5,711 nucleotides of DNA from an uncultured Verrucomicrobium sp. (GCA_903889845.1 CAISZB010000123.1:1-5711); one strand, 5' to 3'; shown: positions 1 through 5,539, counted from the first letter of the stretch. A program made the numbers and translations. The notes: generated from the letters alone by a model not told the origin.

Positions 1-46
1 CATCCTTGACTCCAATACCTGCTTCCCCTCCAATGTCCCCAACGGG

Positions 47-67
47 GTGTCACACTATTGGACCGCC
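47..67. repeat. Terminal-type direct repeat, copy 1
   Basis: This 21-bp unit begins GTGTC and ends TTGGACCGCC. It matches the copy at 70-90 at 18 of 21 positions by eye, and the start-to-start distance is 23 bp, about two helical turns. That spacing fits side-by-side binding of a protein such as a transposase. Confidence 0.6.
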
Positions 68-69
68 AC

Positions 70-90
70 GTGTCTCAGTTTTGGACCGCC
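70..90. repeat. Terminal-type direct repeat, copy 2
   Basis: This is the second 21-bp unit. It again begins GTGTC and ends TTGGACCGCC, and differs from copy 1 only in the central bases. It lies 7 bp inside the proposed element boundary at 97. Confidence 0.6.
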
Positions 91-97
91 CTACGCA

Positions 98-245
98 CTG
101 GCTGATCGGCTTCCTCTTCGTGGTGCCGAAGTGGATGCAGGCTGCCGAATCCGTGGCCAAGGCCCGGATCCAAGGTCCCGAGCACGTCCAATCGACCGCT
201 GCCCTTTCGTCTCCCAAAACTTGCAGTGTGGTTTCCGTTCGTTGA
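98..245 (+). pseudogene. Possible 3' tail of a gene truncated by the insertion
   Basis: In the plus frame ending at TGA 243-245, codons from about 103 to 210 end in G or C almost every time. This matches the real genes of the window, and the other plus frames over the same bases do not show it. The encoded tail has a hydrophobic stretch (WLIGFLFVVPKWM) followed by a polar, probably helical segment (QAAESVAKARIQGPEH). The bias fades over the last dozen codons. A bidirectional terminator lies 35 bp past the stop, as expected for the end of a plus-strand gene converging on phoH. I do not recognise the family. It could be a membrane-protein C-terminus whose 5' part was separated by the element ending near 97, or noncoding sequence with chance bias. 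Confidence 0.3.
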
Positions 246-280
246 GTTGTGGTTTGTTTGGTTTCTTCTGGTTGTAAGAC

Positions 281-311
281 AAAAAAAGCCGCCCGGTAGG
301 GCGGCTTTTTT
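281..311. terminator. Bidirectional Rho-independent terminator
   Basis: A perfect 7-bp stem GCCGCCC (288-294) / GGGCGGC (299-305) closes a GGTA tetraloop. Seven A precede it and six T follow it, so it can act on either strand. On the minus strand it lies 23 bp past the phoH stop codon. On the plus strand it would end transcription of whatever finishes at 245. Confidence 0.92.
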
Positions 312-328
312 GTTTCCTGGAAAGGTGC

Positions 329-1915
329 TTACATCCGTTGCGCGCCGACTTCGGCCAGGGGGCTCCGCTCGCCCTTGTTGAGGGCGACGTGGGCGGTGAT
401 CGCCTCGCCCTTGAGGCGGGTGCGGGTGTAGACGAGGCCGTTGGAGCGGCTGTCGACGTAGGGGTTGTCGATCTGGGCGGGGTCGCCGACCATGACGAGC
501 TTCGAGCCCTTCGACATGCGGGTGACGATGGTTTTCGCTTCGAGGGGGGTGAGCTGCTGCGCTTCGTCCAGGACGAAGAACCGGCGCGGGATCGAGCGGC
601 CGCGGATGTAGCAGAGGGCCTCGATCTCCAGGAGGCCCTGCTCGACGAGGCGCTCGTAGGGTTTCATCGCAATGCCCTGGCTGGCGGCGCCGTTGGCCTT
701 CGCCATCGCTGCCTTCCGCTGTTCGGCCTCGCTCATGGCGCTCTTGGCCTTCTTCGCCTGCTTCTTCCCGGCGAAGGTGTCGGCCTTCGGCGCGTTCGCG
801 GGGAGAAGGACTTCGAGGGCGTCGTAGATGCACTGGAGCCACGGGCGCATTTTTTCTTCCAGGGAGCCGGGCAGGAAGCCGACCGACTCGCCCATCGGGA
901 CGACGGGGCGGCTAATGGTGATGCCGTCGTAGGCTTCCTCGTAGACGCGGCTGAGGCCGGCGGCGATCGCCATGAGGGTCTTGCCCGTTCCCGCCTGGCC
1001 GTAGCAGGTGACGAGGGAGATGTTCGGGTCGAGGAGGGCATCGACGAAGCACTGCTGGCCGAGGTTCATCGGGCGGATGTCGATCCCCTTCGGGATGTGG
1101 ATCCGTTCCGGGACGTTGAGGCGCTGGAAGACGCCGTCGCCGTAGTGGCGGGCGGGCATCGTCTTGTTCTCGTTGACGGAGAGGAGGACGTATTCGTTGA
1201 TGCCGATCGAGGCGATGCGTTCCCCGGTGAGGGTGAGGCCGCGGTTGGTGGCGAAGCGCTGCAGTTCGTTCGGCGCGACATCGACGCGGGCGAGGTCGTA
1301 GCTCTCGATGTCCTTCGCCTCGACCTTGTCGGTCAGGTAGTCCTGCGCCGGGATGCCGAGGACGAGGGCCTTCAGCTGCATGTTCAGGTCCTTCGTGACG
1401 AGGATCGTGGGGCGGGGGGCCTTCTCGTAGGCGTAGAGGCAGGAGGCGAGGATGCGGTGGTCGATCTTCTCCAGGTCGGGGAAGATCTTCAGGAAGCGCT
1501 GCATCGCCGGATGCATGCGGGGGCTGCGGACGAGGAGGTCGTTGACGGCCAGGCGGATCGTCCCGCCGTCGGGAAGGGGGGTGCCGTTGATCGCGGCCTC
1601 CGAGTCGCAGGCGAAGATCTTCGTGAGGTTCCGGTGGACGGCGCGGGCGTTGGCGCCGCGCTCGGTCTGCTCGTTCTTGAACTTGTCGAGTTCGGCGAGG
1701 ACTTCGACGGGGATCCAGACCTCGTTGTCGGCGAAGTGGTAGAGGGAGTTGGGGTCGTGGAGGAGGACGTTGGTGTCGAGGATGTAGTTTTTCACGCGGA
1801 GGCTGGTGAGGTCGATCTGGATGCGATCGGCTCCGGCCCCGTTGGAAGGTTTCTGACCATTGGCGGCGGCGGCTTCAGTTTCCTTTTTAGACAAGAACTC
1901 GGATTGGATTTGCAT
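329..1915 (-). CDS. PhoH-family ATPase with N-terminal PIN domain
   Basis: This 528-residue protein fuses a PIN ribonuclease-type domain to a PhoH P-loop ATPase, the PhoH2/YlaK-like architecture. Characterised PIN-PhoH proteins act as RNA helicases with ribonuclease activity. The PIN part (about 42-190) opens with ILDTNVLL (D47) and keeps acidic residues at E75, D152 and D176. A linker region (about 205-280) follows, then the ATPase with Walker A GQAGTGKT (306-313), SRPVVPMGESVGFLPG (335-350), RGRSIP (438-443), Walker B VLDEAQ (448-453) and the GDPAQID segment (477-483). An Ala/Lys-rich insert sits at about 372-416. It is probably cytoplasmic, since no signal peptide is seen. The ATG at 1915 has no Shine-Dalgarno motif upstream, and a roughly 40-residue low-complexity N-terminus precedes the PIN domain, so the start could be internal. 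It seems to be transcribed alone, between the terminators at 281-311 and 2153-2185. Confidence 0.95.
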   Translation of the reverse strand: MQIQSEFLSKKETEAAAANGQKPSNGAGADRIQIDLTSLRVKNYILDTNVLLHDPNSLYHFADNEVWIPVEVLAELDKFKNEQTERGANARAVHRNLTKIFACDSEAAINGTPLPDGGTIRLAVNDLLVRSPRMHPAMQRFLKIFPDLEKIDHRILASCLYAYEKAPRPTILVTKDLNMQLKALVLGIPAQDYLTDKVEAKDIESYDLARVDVAPNELQRFATNRGLTLTGERIASIGINEYVLLSVNENKTMPARHYGDGVFQRLNVPERIHIPKGIDIRPMNLGQQCFVDALLDPNISLVTCYGQAGTGKTLMAIAAGLSRVYEEAYDGITISRPVVPMGESVGFLPGSLEEKMRPWLQCIYDALEVLLPANAPKADTFAGKKQAKKAKSAMSEAEQRKAAMAKANGAASQGIAMKPYERLVEQGLLEIEALCYIRGRSIPRRFFVLDEAQQLTPLEAKTIVTRMSKGSKLVMVGDPAQIDNPYVDSRSNGLVYTRTRLKGEAITAHVALNKGERSPLAEVGAQRM

Positions 1916-2045
1916 TGGGTGGGTGGGCTTGGGGAAAAGGAAAAGACCGGTGATCCAAGGGGAGGGGCGCTAGGCCGGTCGAGGCGGGGAACCGAAGGGA
2001 GGGGCCGCCGCGGTCTCCGGGCTCAGGTGAGGCCAAGAAAGGCGC

Positions 2046-2085
2046 TTCCCCTGCCGAGCCTGTATCCGAACCTCAGTGAGGGGAA
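2046..2085 (-). other. Predicted stem-loop in the phoH leader region
   Basis: On minus-strand RNA, TTCCCCT (2085-2079) pairs perfectly with AGGGGAA (2052-2046). Inside it CTGAG (2076-2072) pairs with CTCGG (2058-2054) with one G-U pair, leaving a 13-nt loop. It lies about 130 nt upstream of the phoH start codon. It resembles no riboswitch I recognise. A short structured leader or a chance fold in GC-rich DNA are both possible. Confidence 0.35.
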
Positions 2086-2112
2086 CGTGGCGGACGGTCT
2101 TAATAAGGCAAG

Positions 2113-2132
2113 TTATTAACAACTTATTCACA
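2113..2132 (+). promoter_or_regulatory. Pair of DnaA-box-like sequences
   Basis: TTATTCACA (2124-2132) fits the DnaA box consensus TTATNCACA exactly. TTATTAACA (2113-2121) differs from it at one position. They are in the same orientation, 11 bp start to start, and overlap the candidate phoH promoter. No gene typical of oriC lies nearby, so regulation or chance is more likely than an origin. Confidence 0.3.
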
Positions 2133-2140
2133 TTTCGCAA
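2113..2140 (-). promoter_or_regulatory. Candidate phoH promoter
   Basis: On the minus strand, TTGCGA (2140-2135) and TAATAA (2118-2113) are spaced by 16 bp, giving a plausible -35/-10 pair in the only AT-rich stretch upstream of phoH. It lies just after the cyclophilin terminator, where an independent phoH promoter is expected. It implies a leader of roughly 190 nt. The boxes are imperfect. Confidence 0.3.
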
Positions 2141-2152
2141 GGGAATAGTCAC

Positions 2153-2185
2153 AAAAAAGGCCTGGCTCAGTGAATGAGACAGGCC
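2153..2185 (-). terminator. Rho-independent terminator of the cyclophilin gene
   Basis: On the minus strand, GGCCTG (2185-2180), one U-C mismatch and CTCA (2178-2175) pair with TGAG (2169-2166) and CAGGCC (2164-2159) around a 5-nt loop. Six T follow (2158-2153). The stem starts 16 bp past the cyclophilin stop codon. There is no T tract on the other side, so it acts on the minus strand only. Confidence 0.92.
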
Positions 2186-2201
2186 CTGATCGTTTTCGGG
2201 C

Positions 2202-2735
2202 CTACGCCTTGATCGAGGACCGGGGGACGAGGGTGATCGACTCGACGCCGACGCGGTTCACGGGCTTGCTTTTCTCGCCGCCGTTGCCGGTCTTCGTCGG
2301 CGTGTCGCCGATCTTCAGGAGGACGTCCTCGCCCTGGATCACTGCGCCGAAGGCGGTGTACTGGCGGTCGAGAAAACGGGCGTCGGCCAGGCAGACGAAG
2401 AACTGGCTGCCGGCGGAGTCGGGATGGCTGGAGCGGGCCATGGAGAGGACGCCGCGGACGTGGGGGCGGTCGTTGAACTCGGCCTTGATCTTGTAGCCGG
2501 GGCCGCCGGTGCCGACGGCGGGGTCGTCGGTCTTGCTGAGGGGGTCGCCGCCCTGGATCATGAAGCCCTTCACGATGCGGTGGAAGGCGGTGCCGTTGTA
2601 GAAGCCTTCGCCGGCCAGTTTGAGGAAGTTTTCGACGGTCTTCGGGGCGACGTCGGACCAAAATTCAACGACCAGTTCCCCGGCAGTGGTTTTGATGACG
2701 GCGGCCTGGGGCTCGGAGGGGGTGGGGGTGCTCAT
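2202..2735 (-). CDS. Cyclophilin-type peptidyl-prolyl cis-trans isomerase
   Basis: This is a 177-residue single-domain cyclophilin that speeds cis-trans isomerisation of X-Pro bonds during protein folding. The fold covers about residues 12-170. Signature segments in order are FHRIVKGFMIQGGD (51-64, with catalytic-type R53 and Q61), LSMAR (97-101), SQFFVCL (110-116) and FLDRQYTAFG (121-130). Compared with human cyclophilin A numbering, the loop has Phe in place of Trp121, as in E. coli cyclophilins, and Tyr in place of His126. There is no signal peptide, so it is probably cytoplasmic. I chose ATG 2735 because the protein then starts just before the fold. The frame stays open to an ATG at 2849, but that 38-residue extension is basic, not cyclophilin-like, and crosses the palindrome at 2790-2805. 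No Shine-Dalgarno motif sits at a normal distance. Confidence 0.95.
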   Translation of the reverse strand: MSTPTPSEPQAAVIKTTAGELVVEFWSDVAPKTVENFLKLAGEGFYNGTAFHRIVKGFMIQGGDPLSKTDDPAVGTGGPGYKIKAEFNDRPHVRGVLSMARSSHPDSAGSQFFVCLADARFLDRQYTAFGAVIQGEDVLLKIGDTPTKTGNGGEKSKPVNRVGVESITLVPRSSIKA

Positions 2736-2789
2736 GTGATGGGCGGCAACGGTGCCTTTCCCCGGGGAAATTGGCAAGAAGGGAAGCGG

Positions 2790-2805
2790 CCGAAATTTAT
2801 TTCGG
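2790..2805. promoter_or_regulatory. 16-bp near-perfect palindrome, possible operator
   Basis: CCGAAAT (2790-2796) and ATTTCGG (2799-2805) are perfect inverted arms around TT. The site lies in the divergent region, 55 bp from the cyclophilin start and about 160 bp from the response regulator start. The symmetry and near-lack of spacer suit a dimeric DNA-binding protein better than an RNA hairpin. The right arm could also pair with the nearby CCGAGAAA (2811-2818). Confidence 0.35.
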
Positions 2806-2877
2806 GTAAACCGAGAAACCGGCTTGATGTCATTGAGTATTTTTAGCACGGTAGAGGCGAGTCCGCTTCAGTGATTC

Positions 2878-2905
2878 GGGGTAGGGGAATGGGGAAAGGG
2901 TAGGG
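2878..2905 (+). other. G-quadruplex-forming motif upstream of the response regulator
   Basis: Five G runs of 4, 4, 4, 3 and 3 bases are separated by loops of only 2-3 bases (TA, AAT, AAA, TA). This meets the usual criterion for an intramolecular three-tier G-quadruplex. The motif ends 58 bp before the response regulator start codon and lies on its coding strand, so it would also be in the mRNA if transcription begins upstream. Confidence 0.5.
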
Positions 2906-2963
2906 AAAATCCTGGAGACCTCAACAAACGCAGTCATCCACCTCTTGCCCTTCTACCCCTCCT

Positions 2964-3401
2964 ATGGCTGATCATCCTTTCCCTGCCCCTGCCGGGGCGA
3001 CCGAGTCTCCCGACGCGTTGGCCAAGCGTGTTCTGGTCGTCGAAGACACTCCCGCCGTCGGGCAGCTGCTCGTCAAGCACCTCACGCGCTCCGGGTTCAC
3101 GCCCTATCTGGCGACGGACGGGAAGACCGCGATCGCGTGGCTGGCCTCGGTCAAGCCGATCCTCATCCTCCTGGACATCACGCTGCCCGACATCGACGGG
3201 AGTGAGGTCTTCACCCGCATCCGGGCGACGGCGGAGACGGCGCACGTTCCCGTCATCTTCATCACCGGCCTGGTCGGTCCCGATGAGGAGGCCGAACTCA
3301 ATCGGTCACCCGGCGAGAACAAATGCTACATGGGGAAGCCCTTCACCCGGGACAAGCTCTTCTCCTGCATCTCTCAGATGCTGGGGACTGAGATAGCTTG
3401 A
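2964..3401 (+). CDS. Single-domain (CheY-like) response regulator
   Basis: This 145-residue protein consists of one receiver domain (about 21-142) and no output domain. Phosphorelay residues are all present: acidic pair E27/D28, phosphoacceptor D71 in LLDITLPDIDG, T101 in FITG, and K125 in YMGKPF. A Pro/Ala-rich 20-residue N-terminal tail precedes it. Such stand-alone receivers pass phosphate between kinases and phosphotransfer proteins or bind a target protein directly. No histidine kinase, HPt or chemotaxis gene lies within the window, so its partner is unknown. The start ATG has no Shine-Dalgarno motif (the preceding bases are C/T-rich), but no other Met occurs before residue 123 and the frame needs this start to include the first beta strand. 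It is divergent from the cyclophilin gene and convergent with ribonuclease D, hence probably transcribed alone. Confidence 0.93.
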   Translation: MADHPFPAPAGATESPDALAKRVLVVEDTPAVGQLLVKHLTRSGFTPYLATDGKTAIAWLASVKPILILLDITLPDIDGSEVFTRIRATAETAHVPVIFITGLVGPDEEAELNRSPGENKCYMGKPFTRDKLFSCISQMLGTEIA

Positions 3402-3427
3402 GGGGGACGCGAAGTTAAGGGTGCCGC

Positions 3428-3478
3428 CCTCCAAGGGTGGGCTCCCGCCCCTGCCAGTTTGTTTTCCCCCTTGGGAGG
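3428..3478. terminator. Inverted repeat between convergent genes, possible weak terminator
   Basis: CCTCCAAGGG (3428-3437) and CCCTTGGGAGG (3468-3478) pair with one bulged G across a 30-nt loop. A competing inner hairpin GGGTGG (3435-3440) / CCGCCC (3445-3450) is followed by GTTTGTTTT, but seven bases after the stem. The position suits termination of both the response regulator and ribonuclease D. The lack of a T tract directly after the stem makes the call weak. Confidence 0.35.
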
Positions 3479-3496
3479 AATCACTGTGGGGGGAGA

Positions 3497-4621
3497 CTAC
3501 AGCAAGGGCCGGATCAGTTCCGCCTGCCAGCGGCACCAGCGGTTTTCGGCGATGAGGCGCTCCATGCCCTCCGGGCCTTCCTGGGCGATCTGGAAGAGGA
3601 GGGTCTTCGAGAGGATGAGGGAGGGGTCGATCACCAGCTTCGCGGCCAGCTCGTCGCGGCCTTTCCGGATGGCATCGACGCGGCGCTCGAAGTCGGGGCT
3701 GCGGCGTTCGCGCCTCTCGCGCTCCGGGGCGGGGAAGGGGGGATACTCGCGGCCCCGGTCGAGGGCGTCGTGGAGGCGGAGGAGCCGGGCGCCCCGGCAG
3801 TTGGAGGGGAGGAAGTGCTGCGGGACGTGGTCCTGTTCCCTATGGGTATCGACCCACACGGTGATTTCCAGCATCCGGTCGTTCGTCAGCACCTTGTAGG
3901 TGGGGAGGTCGCGTTCGCGGGCCTCGGCATCGCGCCAGTGCCAGAGTTCCCGCAGGATGGGGAGGGCGGAGAGGGGGAGCTTGCTCGATCCGTTGACGCG
4001 CCAGACCTCGTCGGGGTCGGTCTCCCGGACGACGCGGCTGGCGCGCAGGACGCGGGCCGACGATTCCTTGAGCCAGTCGAGGCGGCCCAGGCGGATCAAC
4101 TCGGCGGTGAGCTGTTCCCGGATGCCGTCGAGGTAGGTGACGTCCTGGGCGGCGTAGTCGAACATGGCGGGGGTCAACGGCCGGGCCGACCAGTCTTCCT
4201 TCTGGCTCGCCTTGTTGAGCTTCACGCCGAAGTAGCGCTCGACGAGGGCGGCGTAGCCGACGCCGGGGAGGTTGCAGAGCTGGGCCGCGATCATGGTGTC
4301 GAAGACCTCGGGCGGCTCCGGCGCGCCGATGCGGCGCATGAGGCGGAGGTCGAAGTCGGCCCCCTGCAGGATCCACGGGGAGGAGGCCGCGAAGGCCCAG
4401 AAGGGGGCCAGGTCCTCGGCGCTGGCGAGGGAGAGGGGGTCGATCAGGGCCGTCGGGTTGTTTTCCGTATGGCCGCCCTGACGGACGGAGACGAGGCAGA
4501 CGCTCTCCTTGTAGTGGTGGAGGCTGTCGGCCTCCGTGTCGATCGCCAGCCAGGGGCCGTGTCGGAGGGTGGCGGTGTAGGCTTCGAGAGAAGGAAGAGA
4601 GTCGACCCAAAGAGAGGACAT
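3497..4621 (-). CDS. rnd: Ribonuclease D (DEDDy 3'-5' exoribonuclease)
   Basis: At 374 residues this matches the length of E. coli RNase D. The family trims 3' ends of tRNA precursors and other small structured RNAs, using two metal ions. The DEDDy exonuclease domain fills about residues 1-190: D28 and E30 in IDTEADS, D91 in GADFDLRL, and Y156/D160 in YAAQDVTYL, with the RNase D hallmark KEDWSARPLT (141-150) just before the last. An HRDC-type helical region follows (about 214-290, around ELWHWRDAEARERDLPTYKV), then a charged Arg/Glu-rich linker and a helical C-terminus (about 315-374). All catalytic residues are intact. The ATG at 4621 sits six codons before the first beta strand and has no Shine-Dalgarno motif. 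It is divergent from the adenylyltransferase gene 57 bp away. Confidence 0.93.
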   Translation of the reverse strand: MSSLWVDSLPSLEAYTATLRHGPWLAIDTEADSLHHYKESVCLVSVRQGGHTENNPTALIDPLSLASAEDLAPFWAFAASSPWILQGADFDLRLMRRIGAPEPPEVFDTMIAAQLCNLPGVGYAALVERYFGVKLNKASQKEDWSARPLTPAMFDYAAQDVTYLDGIREQLTAELIRLGRLDWLKESSARVLRASRVVRETDPDEVWRVNGSSKLPLSALPILRELWHWRDAEARERDLPTYKVLTNDRMLEITVWVDTHREQDHVPQHFLPSNCRGARLLRLHDALDRGREYPPFPAPERERRERRSPDFERRVDAIRKGRDELAAKLVIDPSLILSKTLLFQIAQEGPEGMERLIAENRWCRWQAELIRPLL

Positions 4622-4641
4622 GAAAAATTTCGTTATTCCGG

Positions 4642-4672
4642 TTGTCGCTGAACCAAGCGGAGCTAATGTAAT
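4642..4672 (+). promoter_or_regulatory. Candidate promoter of the adenylyltransferase gene
   Basis: TTGTCG (4642-4647) is followed after 16 bp by TAATGT (4664-4669), or after 19 bp by TGTAAT (4667-4672). Either choice puts the transcription start within a few bases of the ATG at 4679, which implies a leaderless or nearly leaderless mRNA. The 57-bp gap must also hold a promoter for ribonuclease D on the other strand. I cannot place that one. Confidence 0.3.
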
Positions 4673-4678
4673 CCCGGT

Positions 4679-5515
4679 ATGAGTTTCTTGTCAGCGATTA
4701 ATGAGCGGTTCGGGAACATTTCTTTCTCGAATGAGGAGATCAAGCGTTACGGCCGCCATCTGATCATGCCCGAGTTCACCCTCGCCGGGCAGCAGAAGTT
4801 GAAGGCGGCCCGGGTGTTGACGATCGGAACCGGGGGCCTCGGCTCCCCCCTGCTGGCCTACCTGACGGCGGCCGGGGTGGGCAAGATCGGGTTGGTCGAT
4901 TACGATACGGTCGATTACTCGAACCTCCACCGCCAGATCATCCACAAGAGCCGCAACGTCGGGAAACCGAAGATCGCCTCGGCCATCGAGACGATGAAGG
5001 AGATCAATCCCTTCGTCCAGGTCGAGGCCTTCGAGACCTCGTTCCGGTCCGACAACGCGATGGAAATTGCGAAGGATTACGACATCGTCGTCGACGGGAC
5101 CGACAACTTCCCGACCCGCTACCTAGTGAACGACCTCTGCGTCCTTACGGGGAAGCCGAACGTCTACGGCAGCATTTTCCGCTTCGAAGGGCAGGCGACG
5201 GTCTTCTGGGGCGAGAAGGGACCGTGCTACCGCTGCCTCTTCCCGGAGCCGCCGGAGCCGGGCACGGTTCCGAGCTGCGCCGAAGGCGGCGTCCTGGGGG
5301 TCCTCCCCGGCATCATCGGGGTGATCCAGGCGATCGAGACGGTGAAGCTGATCACCGGCATCGGGGAGCCGCTCATCGGGCGCCTCCTCACGTACGACAG
5401 CTTGAAGATGAAATTCCGTGAGCTGAAGCTGCGGAAGGACCCGAACTGTCCCGTGTGCGGCAAGCACCCGACGATCACGAGCTACATCGACTACGAAGGC
5501 TTCTGCACGATCTGA
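4679..5515 (+). CDS. MoeB/ThiF/HesA-type E1-like adenylyltransferase
   Basis: This 278-residue enzyme belongs to the family that adenylates the C-terminal glycine of small sulfur carriers (MoaD, ThiS and relatives), prior to sulfur transfer in molybdopterin, thiamin or related synthesis. It starts with the family's YGRHLIMPEF (24-33). The nucleotide-binding loop GTGGLGS is at 50-56, followed by D74/D76, NLHRQ (82-86, R85), K98 and the DGTDNF motif (139-144, D142). Zinc-type cysteine pairs are C183/C186 and C257/C260. C200 in SCAEGG sits where the catalytic or persulfide cysteine of MoeB/ThiF lies. The C-terminus ends at YEGFC, where MoeZ-type proteins would continue into a rhodanese domain, absent here. 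MoeB is the closest fit, but without a neighbouring carrier or pathway gene I cannot separate MoeB from ThiF-like roles. No Shine-Dalgarno motif is seen. Confidence 0.9.
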   Translation: MSFLSAINERFGNISFSNEEIKRYGRHLIMPEFTLAGQQKLKAARVLTIGTGGLGSPLLAYLTAAGVGKIGLVDYDTVDYSNLHRQIIHKSRNVGKPKIASAIETMKEINPFVQVEAFETSFRSDNAMEIAKDYDIVVDGTDNFPTRYLVNDLCVLTGKPNVYGSIFRFEGQATVFWGEKGPCYRCLFPEPPEPGTVPSCAEGGVLGVLPGIIGVIQAIETVKLITGIGEPLIGRLLTYDSLKMKFRELKLRKDPNCPVCGKHPTITSYIDYEGFCTI

Positions 5516-5539
5516 GTCGGGCGTGACCGTCGGGTGTGG

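Larger units (their letters stand above)
1..97 (-). mobile_element. Probable end of an IS21-like insertion sequence extending left of the window
   Basis: Read on the minus strand, this stretch starts with TG at position 97. It then has two near-identical 21-bp direct repeats, a GC-rich mini-palindrome (CCCC-AAC-GGGG, 37-47), and finally an ATG whose three bases are the very first in the window (3 to 1). GGAG lies at 13-10 on the minus strand, six bases before that ATG. Multiple short repeats inside each terminus, a TG...CA boundary and an istA transposase gene starting close to the left end are known traits of the IS21 family. None of the transposase itself is visible, so the family call is inferred from end structure. 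The boundary at 97 is the nearest CA after the repeats and is not proven. Confidence 0.4.

Noticed and set aside
91..282. Minus-strand frame (63 codons) near the left edge
   Set aside because: It runs from the bidirectional terminator across the proposed element boundary. Its Arg/Ser/Ala-rich tail looks like an antisense translation, and the plus frame has the better third-position bias.
338..2119. Long plus-strand open frame (593 codons) opposite phoH
   Set aside because: It mirrors the minus-strand phoH frame. Its translation is Gly/Ala/Val/Asp/Glu-rich low-complexity sequence without any domain, while the opposite strand has clear PIN and PhoH motifs. High GC makes stop codons rare on the antisense strand.
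2113..2132. Chromosomal replication origin
   Set aside because: There are only two DnaA-box-like sites and no dnaA, dnaN, mnmG or similar neighbour, so an origin call is not supported.
1970..2152. Small minus-strand frame (60 codons) upstream of phoH
   Set aside because: Its second half is Pro/Ala/Arg low-complexity sequence, it overlaps the hairpin and candidate promoter, and it has no ribosome binding site. Noncoding leader is the simpler reading.
2736..2849. 38-residue N-terminal extension of the cyclophilin
   Set aside because: The frame is open to an ATG at 2849, but the extra residues do not look like a signal peptide or cyclophilin sequence and they span the palindrome at 2790-2805. 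The ATG at 2735 gives a normal-length protein.
3437..4651. Long plus-strand open frame (404 codons) opposite ribonuclease D
   Set aside because: It is an antisense shadow of a gene with all catalytic residues intact. The product is repetitive Gly/Val/Glu/Arg sequence with no recognisable fold.
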